DNA of 64,000 nt, taken from the NCBI RefSeq assembly GCF_008831285.2, contig NC_045144.1:19917716-19981715 (forward strand), in the 5' to 3' direction. Of the stretch, positions 38,320-49,694 are shown in pieces. Every line of letters begins with the position of its first letter. Position 1 is the stretch's first letter. This stretch comes from Nymphaea colorata (taxonomy: Eukaryota > Streptophyta > Magnoliopsida > Nymphaeales > Nymphaeaceae). The notes beneath the pieces were generated by a model, which was not told the DNA's origin, made no database searches, and saw nothing but the letters and a program-made list of their open reading frames with translations. Position numbers and translations under genes: made by a program.

Positions 38320-38338
38320 TGGCACCGTCGCCAGGGAG
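38320..38338 (+). mobile_element. Primer-binding-site relic of an LTR retrotransposon (tRNA-Asp type)
   Basis: TGGCACCGTCGCCAGGGAG matches TGGCGCCGTTGCCGGGGA, the complement of the plant tRNA-Asp 3' end used as primer-binding site by some Ty3-type (Athila-like) retrotransposons, with 3 differences. Two of these are G-to-A changes of the kind produced by methylcytosine decay. It implies an LTR ending just before 38,320 and an internal region after it, but no gag-pol frame survives downstream. Confidence 0.55.
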
Positions 38339-39447
38339 AGCAGTAGTGACAAATTGTCTTCATTTTTATAGATGCTTTCAAATATTTACTTATTTATATA
38401 TATTGGTGATGGTGACTGTACCTATAGAAGGAGCAATTGGCCAAGCAAGTCCCACAGAACTTAGAAAAATTGTGTTTTTACTTAGTGTGTTATTTAGTTT
38501 TTTTTTCAAATAGATTGTTATTTTCTATTGACAGCATCTCAGTGAACGAGTGTGCTGGTTTTTTGTGTTTATTTGATTGCTTTCATTGTTAATATTAACC
38601 TACTGAATTCTGTTTTTTTTTTTTTGGAAGAATTTAATTCATTTTGAAAATTCATTTGAAATTTAATATTTCTGGACCAGATTATTGAAATTTTCAATTT
38701 TCATAGAATGTCATTGGCTGGTACGGTGCGTAGCTGAAACGAGGTTGTTTATGTTTATTTTTTTAATCCATTTTAAATATTTCAAAATACTTTTAATTCA
38801 GAAAATGAAAATTATGGACATACAGGCGAACAAGAAGTTATATATTTTAATTTGTGGCAGTACAGAACCATTATTGACAACACCATTAGGTGCATATTAA
38901 AGTCAAAATTTGGAAATAATACGGAGCATTAACTGCATTTAATTGTTTTACAGTAGTGAGAAATGAACAATGTTCATTTGATATTTGTAAAAAAATAAAA
39001 AAAAAATAAATGGCAACCATATTACTTGTTCGGGTTGAACAAATTATGTCGTAGGAGGACCTGATAAAATGGAGGAGGAAATTTTTCTTTTGTAGAAACG
39101 CTTTTGAGTCATAATTCCAAATATAAGCCTCACTTTTTTAATTTTCTCATATGGGCTTCGCTTTTCAGCTTTTGCTGCGGCTGTCAACTGAGGGCCACTT
39201 TTACCGTTATCTCATTAGCATGAAGAACGCGCTAAGAATAAAGTAGAAAAGTGAATACACATTTTTGGCTTGGAATATTCACTGAAAAAAAATTTACTTG
39301 ACTATGTAGCTAAAAAAAATATCAAAAAACTTTATTCCAGGTTCCAATAAATTGCAAATTCAAGAGGATTCAAATATACCAAATGTCGGATGGTTAAAAT
39401 TCACTACTGAAAGCACAATAACCATTGCGAAGAGTATCAAAAATTGT

Positions 39448-39450
<3 letters not shown>

Positions 39451-39489
<39 letters not shown>
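39451..39489. repeat. (AT)n microsatellite
   Basis: About 39 bases of uninterrupted AT repeat. Confidence 0.95.
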
Positions 39490-39491
<2 letters not shown>

Positions 39492-39739
39492 TAATTGGTA
39501 GAAACCAGAACAATAGGTCGAAAACAAAAACCAAACCCATAAAACATGATATTTAGTGTGTGTGTGTTTTTTTGGGTTAAATCTAACTTTAGCAAAATGA
39601 TCTTGAGGATAGGCCAATGTAAATGTATATTAAATTGATATTTTTTTTAGTTTTAATAGCTTATCTATAATAAGCAAAAATGAATGTCTCTCATAGCATC
39701 AACATTTTGATAATAGAAATCAATTTTTTTCATAAAAAC

Positions 39740-39870
39740 AACTTGATTCAAAGCATGTTTATATAAAAATAGGTTGATTAGGATGTTTATAGGTTCTTTA
39801 AAATAAGTTTTTAGCAAAAAAGTAAAGGGTCAGGTTTTTACCAACTCTCTTTCTCTCTCTCTCACACACA
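39740..39870 (-). mobile_element. Microsatellite-linked MITE, copy C
   Basis: Read on the minus strand from 39870: TATATATG, a GT/GA tract, then TTGGTAAAAACCTGACCCTT, TTTTGCTAAAAAC and ATAAACATGCTTTGAATCAA. This parallels copies at 47,205 and 54,500 (plus strand). It is the most diverged of the three. The microsatellite stands at the same end as in the other copies. Confidence 0.6.
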
Positions 39871-39886
39871 CATATATAGGGTGAGT

Positions 39887-40104
39887 GAATGATGAATCTA
39901 GCTATCCAGAGTCACACAACCATTTAATCAAGATCGTCTATCTAAAACAGATGGATGGTGAGAAAAAAACAATGAAAAAATTTAGACAACAAAAATACAC
40001 TTTATATTTTTTTTTCTTGTTTTTCTCTTAATCGTCCATTATGATGGATCAAACAGTCTTCTTTAGATGGTTGTGTGACTCTAAAAAGCTAGAGTCACCA
40101 TTGA
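39887..40104. mobile_element. Foldback MITE of about 218 bp
   Basis: The left end GAATGATGAATCTAGCTA (39887) and the right end read on the minus strand, CAATGGTGACTCTAGCTT, begin long inverted repeats of about 45 bp. Both continue through AGAGTCACACAACCATTTAA or CATCTAA. The interior is AT-rich with GATGGATCAAACAG. No coding. A diverged second copy follows at about 40,113-40,320, and a right-half copy ends at 55,110. The target duplication is unclear. Confidence 0.75.
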
Positions 40105-40112
40105 ATTTTTGG

Positions 40113-40320
40113 AGTCTCGCTTTTTAGAGACACCCAGCCATTTAACGAGAACTATGCGATCAATCATGATAGACGGTTAAAAAAAAAAAAGAGAAAAAGA
40201 TGTGTATTTTTACTGTGTTTAGTATCAGTTCTCACATTTTTCTATATGTTTTTTTTTTCAATTATCCATCTACATCAGATAGACAACATTGGTTAGATGA
40301 TTGGATAAAGCACTATAATA
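40113..40320. mobile_element. Diverged second copy of the foldback MITE
   Basis: Left-end sequence AGAGACACCCAGCCATTTAA resembles AGAGTCACACAACCATTTAA of the preceding element. The right end (GATTGGATAAAGCACTAT) read on the minus strand continues ATCATCTAACCAATGTTGTC, matching the same pattern weakly. The order and the A-rich/T-rich centre agree. The copy is older and its limits are approximate. Confidence 0.45.
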
Positions 40321-42310
40321 GGTAACTAAACAGTGCCTGTGGTCTTGGTGGGCAATTGCCTGCACGAGCCCACATATGCCTCTGGCACTTCCCCATAGAA
40401 AACAATTCTGGATAACACACATGCATGTGGGTCTGTCTGTGCTTTCTAATAAATGAAAAAATTTACCACCTATAGTCTAAGACAGACTACACTTTCTTTT
40501 TTCTCTTGAACGACCTCATATCAATAATTTAACTAAGTAATTAAATGGGTGCAGGTGATTCCACCAGCAGTTTATAGTTAGGTGAAACGCCAAAAAGTTT
40601 TTACCATAATTTAATACTCGCAGCTAATGAATGCATCAGCGAGGGCCTTAATGAGGGGGAGCATCTGCCATTTTTAATACAGATTAAAAACTCAAGCAGT
40701 TGAGTTGGCAAAGGGGCTAGCCTTCTTGCTTTTGTGGTAATGAGCAGCAGCAAGTAATTAGTGGCATTTAATGTGGGGGTAGAGGAGCGCTTGGGGGAAG
40801 ACGAAGTTACTTGAAATCAGAGGCATTGAATATCAAAGCTTGAAGATCTTTTCACATGCGCTCTTTCCATTCTCCAATTTTTTTTTTTCCAGCCATTTGT
40901 TTATAAAATATCTCTTCTTGAATTTTTGTGGGCTCTATCCTTTGTTCTCATTCAATTTATATCTCCCTTTTTGCCCGAAAAAACTCGACTTGTTAAACAA
41001 TTCGAGTTTGAGTTTAAATTTATATTTGAAATGTTAAACGAGTTGATTTCGAGTCATAAGAACTTGAATCGTTTAAGTTAGGCTCGCTTCACATATGTAA
41101 AACTACTTTGTCATAGTTAAACAAGTTTGAAAAAAAAATAAGATAGGTTAACATGAACGAGCTAAGCGAGTCAAGCTCGTGTTCGACACTATATAGTCGA
41201 GTCGAGCTTGAACCTGTTCTATGGAGCTTGACTCGAGTTCTAGCCAGGGGCTTGAGCTGGAGCTCCAATTTCTTGAGTCGAGTCGAGCTCAAGCTGGGCC
41301 AGCTCAAGCTTGAACTCTGCTCTTGTGCAGTCCTAGCAAGGATGTGCCAGAGTTATACCAAGTGTGGTTCAATTGGATCGATTCAGATCCAGTTGAGCTC
41401 GGACTCGGTTAAGTTTAAAACAAATGACTATCTTAAGATATGGCAGTTGGGTGGTGTAGTCCAGAGTCCACCCTGTGAGTAAAGATGAAAAATCTTCTTT
41501 CTCATCTTCTTGAATCACATAATCCAGTATCCCCCTTGGTTTCTGAATCCGATTTCCCATATATTTAGCTGATCCAAGTCTGATTTACTTGCAATCTTAG
41601 TTGGGATAAATATAATTGTATAAATCGTCAACTAAGTTAATTAAGTGACATAATTTGGTCACATAGATTTCATATTCACTTAGCTCACATATTTCATGTA
41701 CCCCCAAAAAATTGTATTTTAGAGAGATAAAGAGAGAGAGAATCTCAAGAACTAGCCTTTGTATGATAAAAGAAAGAGAGGTAGAGAGGTCCAACAAGTC
41801 AGGATATTGGTTCAGTATGACACCATTCTTTTGTGATTAAATGAACAAAAAAGCAAAAAAGTGAAGATCCCTACTGGACCACCCACAAGAGGGCAAAAAA
41901 TAACAATATTTTGCTCTATTGAGGACCACAGTGGATATATAATGGCTTTAGGCAAGCTAGCAAAAGAACAAGAAAATAAAAGACTGGTTCTCTGAGCAAA
42001 AACAGGAGAATGATGAAACCTTACATAAGGAACTACCATCCAAAATTTTGGATCATAGATCTGAGGATCTGATGTGACATGCCAAAGTCATGAGACTAGA
42101 TTCAAAAGTTAATAACTAAAAAGTATTTTAAGTCGCAAACTAGTTGCCATAGAATTTATAGCTTTCCAGTTTTGCATTGACAAAGTTTTTATTTATGGGG
42201 CATGCGATTGATTTTTTATATAATAAAGGTCGGGGGCCTACCACCCAGCAGGCATTGACTGGAAAGAGTAAAGAGAATCTTAGTTGAAACACAAGATCTC
42301 GGATCAGATC
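40321..42310. other. Gene-free spacer with GAGTCGAG-rich repeat
   Basis: From 41,150 to 41,310 the sequence is built from short variants of GAGTCGAGCTC, CTTGACTCGAG and AGCTCAAGCTTG in both orientations. A plus-strand frame of 109 codons (41153-41482) runs through this block, but its Ser/Leu/Glu-rich translation follows the repeat. It is probably a transposon fragment related to the one at 35,440-35,560. The flanks are AT-rich with nothing recognised. Confidence 0.45.
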
Positions 42311-42487
42311 CACTAGCGGAGCTACCCTGCGGCTGGTGTGGGCAACTACCCACCCCAGCCTCAATAAACGTTACAAAAGTGTTACTATGATAATGCTAGA
42401 CTCAAGGCTCGACCCAACATGCAACCAACTCATATGATAAGATAGTTCAGTGCCCCTTAACTAAAAATTTCTGACTCTGCCGCTGAT
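42311..42487. mobile_element. Possible short TIR element
   Basis: ACTAGCGGAGCTACC at about 42,312 and CTGACTCTGCCGCTGAT at about 42,471-42,487 read as loose inverted repeats around a shared GCGG core. The intervening 150 bp (TGTGGGCAACTACCCACCCC, then an AT-rich part) has no coding. GGCGGAGCCA-type motifs also occur at 60,885 and, inverted, at 63,279. The identification is weak. Confidence 0.35.
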
Positions 42488-44786
42488 GAGAACATATCTA
42501 GGTTTCGCCAACAGCGGTCGATGCAGGGTATATCCACACACACATGTTTAGGGCATGTTGTTATGCATATTAATTAGAAAATCGTCATGTAGATGCAAAT
42601 CTAGTTTTAGACCTTGTAGATATGATATTTGAAGCAAGTACTTTAGAATGTCAATATACAATTTCAATGAAATCATAACAAATAGTAACATTTCTCAAAG
42701 CATATCCTTTAATTTAATCAATTATATGGACTTGATCCCATTAATCTTATGTGTTAGAAAATTTTCATTTTGTAAAATTTCAAAGTATGAACAACATGAA
42801 AAAACCCATATTTTCACATCGGCTTACTATACTAAAATAAGAACTAAAAATAATAATATTAAGTGATTTTCTTGAAAAATTATGTGTTCGTCGGCGCCCA
42901 ATAAAAACACAATGTTGGAAAGGAAAAACCGGCTATATATGGTCAGGTTGCAGCCGGAAAAAGATACCGGATAAATGTCAAGGACCCTTTGCACTGATAG
43001 ATAGTACGTACAGTCGACCGCACGCATTAAACAACCGTACACGATATAAATCTAAACATTCTTCGTGCCTTGAAAACTACATGCACATCAACCAGGTACT
43101 GATCAGATTTACCAACTAAATAGTACAATATAATGCCAAATACTTCCACCATTAAAAAAAAAAAGTTTCCCAACTAAAAAATATATTTTTAGCACACACA
43201 AAAAAGTTCGAAAATCCAAGCACCAAGAAATTATTTATTTAAAAACAAAAATAGAAGATAATAAATAAAATAAGAAAAAATAGTTTTAATATAAAAAAAT
43301 ATAGAAAAAAAGTCAGCCTCCTACTCCTCCTCCTCCTCTTCTCCTTCCTCGGGCGCGATGCCAGCCGTGTGTTTTGAAGAGAGGTACCCGGGACACGGTC
43401 TACAAAGCTCTACTCTCTCTCTCTCTCTCTACTTTCTCTCTCTTCTCCTTTTAAAATTCCGATACCACCTTTGACCTCGCTCCCTCTCTTCTGTAAAAAA
43501 AAGTCTGAGAAAATTTTTCCCAACTTGGTTGGCAAAGGAACAAAGGAGTCCCACCATTTTTTCATGGGACTCTGGCGATTCCCCAGAGAGAAAGAAGGAA
43601 AGAGAGGACAGGCACCCAAATCCCAACGAGACCACCGGTCACCACCCGAAGGGCCAAAAGTCAGAGAAGACGCACACCGTCCTCCGCCCTGTCCTCGGCA
43701 GGAAAAGAGAGTAATCTGAACACGCAATGGCTGAGAAGGCTTTTATCTTGGGGAGGAAGGACAGACACAACGTCGACTCTGCTCTGCAGTGACATGAGCA
43801 GCTGCACTGTCTAATCTCATCAGGTCGTAAATTGATGTAAAAGCAAACAGCAGAAGAAAAAGGAGCGCGATAGAAAAAGGAGATAGGGAGAGTCGGCAGT
43901 TCCTGCAATGGAAATGGTTGGTCTGTACTTAAGAAAGCAGTACCATCGCAGCTTTCGATTTGCTTTCGTCCTGGAGAGAAGCAAAAAAGAATGAAGAAGA
44001 AAGAAAGCGTTATGAAGACTGCCCAAGTTATTGAAAACTCTGGTCTGCTATATATTCTGGAACCTTTACAGTTTTCTGGTAAGAATAACATCAAATCCCA
44101 ACAATTAGAACATGTATATCACCCCCCACAGAAGACCAAGGTATATAGAAGAGAGAGAGAGAGAGAGAGAGATGCCTGGCTTTCCCTTGTACGCCACAAC
44201 CATAAGAAGACAAATGGAAAAGAGAAAAAGAAAGGAAAGAATTCTAGCGGACGGATTCCGGTGTCACCGCCGAAACTCTAGAGATCGCCGTGAAACTGCG
44301 GTGACCGGCTGTTGAGAAAACGAAGTGCGCGCATCGTCTGGGCGCTGATGTTGGGGAGAGGCGGAGTTTTGCTTCTTTATCTTCACCATTTTCTTCCTCT
44401 TCTTCTTCTTCTTCTTCTTCTTCTCATTCCCCACCTGCTCCTGCTTCCGCTTCTTCTTCTTTGCCGTCATCATCGTCCTCATCTGCTTCCTTAGAGTTCT
44501 TCTTCGTCTTCATCGTTCTGCCCGTGGAAGCGAACAGGCAGGAGAAAGAACTGCAGGACTCGACGAACTCACGAAAGAGGAGAATAATGGAAAGGGACAG
44601 TCGGTCTCGGATATGACTACCATTTTAAGTAGTGGAATATAGTCGATGTTGAATTACCGGAGTGTTCCAAAATCCTCATTCCTAGACAGGAATGATCTTC
44701 TCCCTCTCTCTCTCTCCATATCATAACAATATCATGCACATTTATGTGCAATAAACTTTCTCTGAATGTGCAATAAACATCTAACT

Positions 44787-44788
<2 letters not shown>
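42488..44788. other. Unassigned GC/CT-rich block, no gene recognised
   Basis: After 800 bases of AT-rich spacer, 43,320-44,640 is richer in GC and in CTC/TTC triplets. It includes a TTC run at about 44,400-44,430 that translates as poly-Ser, poly-Leu or poly-Lys depending on frame. Several open frames of 70-150 codons exist on both strands, but none shows a domain or a credible start context. The block could be a promoter and leader whose coding part was lost, or a low-complexity region. Confidence 0.4.

Positions 44789-44865
<77 letters not shown>
44789..44865. repeat. (AT)n microsatellite
   Basis: About 77 bases of uninterrupted AT, the longest perfect AT tract in the window. Confidence 0.95.
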
Positions 44866-44869
<4 letters not shown>

Positions 44870-47175
44870 CCTGAATTTTCAAGAATTAAAAAAATCTACC
44901 ACTGAAAACATACTTTTTTTTATGCTACCCAAAGGCCATTTATCATTTAACCAATTAATAAGATTACTAAAAAAAAAAATCATGAATAGAAACATGATTT
45001 AAGAGGCATCATGTATGACAAGAAAATTCAGTGTTATATTTTCTATAACAGTTGGTCATGTTCAATGGCGATGAAATGTATTGGATGTACCTTTTATTAC
45101 TAAAGGGAGAGGGAGACTTGGGATTAGATGTAAATGGCAGTCCCTGTTATATCCACAAATATCATTTTTCCGATCTTAAATGGTGAGGTTTTGTATAATA
45201 AATTTGTTTTTGACAAGAGAAAGTGGAAAATTTTGGCAAATTTTAAAATAATTGATATTTAAGTGAGAAAAATACAAAATTTTAAAAATAAAATGAAGAA
45301 ATGCGAAAACAAATCAGGTCACTAAAAACCACAAAAACACGAAAATGTGAAAAACATGAAAAATGTAAAAGAATGAGGAAATTTTTTTCTTGATTTAGCT
45401 TACTAGAGTTTTTATGTTTTATCCATAGTATTTTAAATAATACACGTTTTCTATGACTATGGTTCTAATGGTTATGATGCAACCATGTTGGGGTAGCAGT
45501 CTCCTCACTTTTATTTATTTATTAATTAAGAATAAACTAAGGAACTTAAATTGCTAAGGGGCGGGTCATGCAAAGCCCAATTTTGGTTTAAGAGTACAAT
45601 GTGTTGTAAAATACCAATACTTGGATCTAAGGTTCTGTATTGAGGGGTAGAGCGAGACCAAATTGAAGTTTATAAATTTTGGAAATATCATTTTTCAAAA
45701 TTTTTATATAAACCAAGTGATTTTTTTTTCTTTAAATTTACATGTAAATTTTTAATTTTTTTTAATATGGAGGTAAGGCCCATGCTGATCTATAAGTACT
45801 GCGGCATGTGTACCTTAAAAGGAGGTAGATTATAATATTCTATTAAAATGGTAGTTATAACAGTAAATTTCTACAAAATCACCGACTTGGATCATACCCA
45901 TGTGGTGAAGTTGCAAAATGGAATGTAAAATAATAAGAAAAGTTTCAAATTAAATGGCCATTCATACCTTCCCACCATTAGGAGCAACCAATCTCTCAAT
46001 TATGATCTCAAAGTCAATGAAGAACAATTCGTTACATATGAAGGCGGTGACGACTGTAACATTAATGATGTCTCAGGCAAAACCAGTGGGAAGATTCCTC
46101 AGAATCTTTGCTTAATTTTTAAAAGAGAAACCAAGAAAGTTTGGTGAAACACCAACTTTATTGTTTGCTATTTTTCTACCAGCGATGGAAATGAGAGTGA
46201 CAGGTAAAGTCTTCTTCTTCTCTGTCGGAGTTCTATGTTTCCGGTGAGGCCCCGCAAACTTTCAGAGAAAAATTGAGAACCAGAGATTCCGGAGAGACGG
46301 AGAAAAGGAAGTTGGAATTTTGAGGGACCGCCATTCATGCATCCATGGCATAAAGTTCTCTAAAAGCTTGGATTATCTTTAAAATATCACGAAATTCGTG
46401 CCTGAAAAGTATAGAAGCTCTTACTACTAAAATCTCACTCATAACGGTACTCTTTTTAAGTTGTTCGAAGTCTACCTGTTATTTTTATTTCTTCTCACTA
46501 AACATGTTTATCGTTGTTTAATTAAAGTCAAGATAAACCCCGTAATGTGTGTATGTATAAAATACGATTCGTCTGATCATACTTAGTTCATAGTTCACAA
46601 AATTTCATGTGTAAATTTATTTTTTCAAGTGAATGCAAGGACTAGCGAAAGTCTGGTCGTTAGTTTGATCCCCTTAACTGCAAGCAGTACTAGTTTAAAA
46701 CTCTAGCTAATAAGTATATCATGGGTTTATCTCATAGCCACAAATAATGTATCCGAGTTTTAAATAGCGAGAATTTTCTTGGGTATAATATGAAGGACTT
46801 GAAAACTAGGAGAAAAAAATGGTAATTTAAAAAATTAAAAAAAAAGTGTGAAAATAATAAAACAAAGGAAAAAAAATAATGAAAAAAAGTGCGTTTCGTT
46901 TTTCACTTTTTTTTTCAAATAAATGAATTTTTTAAGTTTTAAATGGCATTTCATTTTCTTATGTTTTTCATGTTTTTTAAAAAATAATGCTTTTTTTTGT
47001 GACTATCATTTTTCCAAATCCTTGAAGCAGCCTTGGACTCTGAACAGAAAGACTATAAAGTGATTGAGATGGATCTCAAGACCGCATGTGTACATTAACT
47101 CTTTAGAAGTCAAAACATAAGTTCTCATCCATGTTATCTAGAAGGTATCTATCAACTTAGTTAACTTGGTTTCAC
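44866..47175. other. AT-rich spacer, nothing recognised
   Basis: This 2.3-kb stretch is AT-rich and has no open frame worth reporting. A short GC-richer patch at about 46,180-46,350 (CGGAGTTCTATGTTTCCGGT) stands out but cannot be assigned. Confidence 0.5.
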
Positions 47176-47182
47176 ATATATA

Positions 47183-47219
<37 letters not shown>

Positions 47220-47345
47220 TTGGTGAAAACTAAACCCATTGATTTTTTGTTAAAAAACTATTTTAATATGTTTATAAAGACTATTTTGATGTTAAACATG
47301 CTTTGATTCAAGTTATCAGTTAAAATTCGAGCACAAAAATAATCT
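47176..47345 (+). mobile_element. Microsatellite-linked MITE, copy A
   Basis: An (AT)n tract (47176-47204) and an (AG)n tract (to 47219) run directly into GATTGGTGAAAACTAAACCC and then an AT-rich body ending near ATGCTTTGATTCAAGTT. It is over 90% identical by eye to copy B at 54,500 for about 110 bases, 7.3 kb away, and related to copy C at 39,870 (minus). Confidence 0.7.
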
Positions 47346-48849
47346 AAATTAAAAAAGCATGTAAATGAGCAAAGTAGGGCAGACGTTGAATGAAATTATT
47401 ACGTATAACTTATAGTAACGTAAATGTCATGATATATATTCTTGTGAAAAAAATTATAAAATGGACTAAAAAAAGGATAAAACAAACAATGAAAAAACCA
47501 AAAACGCTTGATTAAGAAGCTAGCTTTTGGACAAGTTTCCCACAAATGTGAAAGTTTTTGCTTCTGCTTATGGGCAAAAAGAGATTTTCCCTTTAATCTT
47601 ACCATTTTTTAGGTGTACCCAAAAAAAAAAAAAACACACTCGCACACACTGGGTATTGAACTGTTGACCTCCTTAGTCAGAGGCGGCGGAAGCATGCTGA
47701 AGCCGCGTGCCATTGTGACATAGATAATTAATTAGAGATGTCAATGGTTCGGATTTTGGCGGCAGAACCAACCAAGTTCATCCAACTCTCAGATTGAACA
47801 AAAGTCACTTGGGGTGACCTCAAACAACATCATCAAACGTCATTAAGCAATACATTGATTTGTAAAGCAAATCAGTGGGACTGCCAATTCTATGAATTGG
47901 CCAAAAAACTGTCAAAAAAGTCATTTAAAAAAAATTACAGGACAAAATGTAAAAAATAATTAAAAAACAAAACATTTTAAAACATTTTAAAAATAGTTAA
48001 AATTTGGCAGCTAGCATATTTGGGCACAAAAATCGAATCACAGCTGACTTCGTGATATTAGTAAGGAAGAATATCCCACAGTCCAAGCTAACACCTAAAA
48101 TCTGACTTTTTTCCCAATTAAACAATGACATCATGTTAATGTAACTTTTATTTGAAATTGTCCTCATTTCAAATAAAAGTTACATTAAGGACCAGATGAA
48201 ACTTATCTGCATGATATTAAAATTTTCCTAATTTAAAAGACATCAATTGTTCAGAGAAGACCAAAACACCTGTTAATTAAAATGTCCTGCATCCACCACT
48301 TATAATACAAAGGAGTAGCATTTAAGGGAATTAAACTGACAACCAGACTTTCACAAGTCTGTCGGTCCGACAGACAGATTCTAAACAGATGGAATCTCAA
48401 ATAAACAGGTCATCTAGTGAAATGGAAAACGATGAAACCCTCAAACCCGACACGATAACCCATTTACAGTCTGATGATCTGGATCTGATTTTGAATTTGA
48501 TGTATAACATGAAAGTTCTTGTTCATGGAACTACGTATTGGTTTTCTCAAGCTACTCACAACAACTGCATGCTATTATTTTTCACAAGCTATGAATATAT
48601 ATCACAAATTTGAAGCAATATTGGGTTGGATCCGGTTATGGAATAGATTTGGATCGAATGCCTCCTTTTCTGATCCTAAGTTGGAGCTGGTAACACACTC
48701 TTCCCAGGACTGGCAACATGTCTGATTTAATGGGAACATCTGTTCCGAAATTGATCGATTGTTTCGAGATTTGGATCATCAAAAACCATAATACTTCATG
48801 TCAGATCTTGTCAACACTTAAAAAATCAGATCTGTGGATCAGAAACAAG
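47346..48849. other. Spacer with tRNA-like and hairpin elements
   Basis: No gene is recognised. Read on the minus strand, 47,645-47,665 has CAGTTCAATACCC, a tRNA B-box-like sequence, followed by a GT tract and poly(T) (+ strand poly(A) at 47,620-47,633); this may be a SINE tail. TAGAGATGTCAATGGTTCGG at about 47,734 resembles the hAT-like terminus at 53,622. A perfect hairpin lies at 48136-48188. Confidence 0.45.
48136..48188. repeat. Perfect 23-bp inverted repeat with 7-base loop
   Basis: The left arm 48136-48158 (begins TTAATGTAACTTTTATTTG) is exactly complementary to the right arm 48166-48188, with loop TGTCCTC at 48159-48165. The stem has no mismatch. No terminal U run follows, and nothing coding is adjacent. 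Confidence 0.95.
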
Positions 48850-49160
48850 ATAAATTCAGGTGCCGTCTTTTCCTTTGAAGCATTTTCCCTGCTTTCTGCG
48901 ACACTGTGTCGGATCCAATAAGTTTTTGTCCTTTCTAGCCGGGTCTAGAAAAATACGGCCTCCATAAAGCATCGTTGGATTGGTTGAATCCACATCCAAA
49001 TCCAGATCTCGAATTAGCTTCTGAGGTTCATTTTCAGACCTATCAGGATCCAGACAGGATCCGGTCTTTATGCATCCCTATTTTCTTTAAAATAGATCGA
49101 AGAAAAGGTGTTGTAATTTGCTTTCCCAAGATCAATTTCAAAATTTCCTGATTTCATGCA
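48850..49160. repeat. Dispersed repeat, upstream copy
   Basis: This segment aligns by eye with 52970-53320 in the same orientation. Shared landmarks are GCATTTTCC/GCACTTTCG, GTCGGATCCAATAAG/GTCTGATGCAGCAAG, TCTAGAAAAAT/TATAGAAAAAAT, TATGCATCCCTATTT and CCTGATT(T/C)CATG. The copies differ at many sites, so the duplication is old. They flank the DUF971 gene. Confidence 0.6.
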
Positions 49161-49179
49161 ACCGTAAAATTTCAAAAAA

Positions 49180-49211
<32 letters not shown>

Positions 49212-49694
49212 TTTTTTGTGCAAATCACATTATTTAAATCAGTGACCGAATCGCTAGCTGTCGTTTTAAGAAAATAATTTTAATATTTTAAAAAATGTAT
49301 TGTTTCTAATTTTTTTTTCAGTAAATGACATTATTTTAAAATATATCTTCAGAAATTATTTGATTTGATTTTTATGCATATCGATCATTTATTTCTTTGG
49401 GAAATAATTTGTGAAATATTTTTAGCCGATACTAGTTCAGATGAATCAGGATATGTAATGGCAGAGAAGCGGTAAACTGTGGGCACCGGCCCGGTTCGTG
49501 AGACCGCGAAGATGAACAAATTTGTGTTGGGCAATTCTGTTGGGGAGGGATTGGAAACTCCTCTTCGCGCGGAAGTTTGTGGAGTGGGAGTCTTGAATTT
49601 ACTTCTCTGAGCTTCAATTTCTGGTGGTGCTCTGCAAATCCTTCTTCTTCACGGTTCTATTTTTCTCCGACTGGCCGCCTACCATCTTCATACA

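Larger units (their letters stand above)
38339..39884. other. AT-rich spacer with microsatellite and MITE fragment
   Basis: No coding sequence is recognised. The stretch is possibly decayed retrotransposon interior near its start. It carries an (AT)n tract at 39451-39489, and from about 39,640 to 39,870 a minus-strand copy of the microsatellite-linked repeat described separately. Confidence 0.5.

Noticed and set aside
41153-41482. 109-codon plus-strand frame
   Set aside because: Its composition follows a GAGTCGAG-type repeat block; no domain.
43639-44094. 151-codon minus-strand open frame
   Set aside because: Cys/Ser/Phe-rich translation with no domain, overlapping other frames in a CT-rich block; looks like chance.
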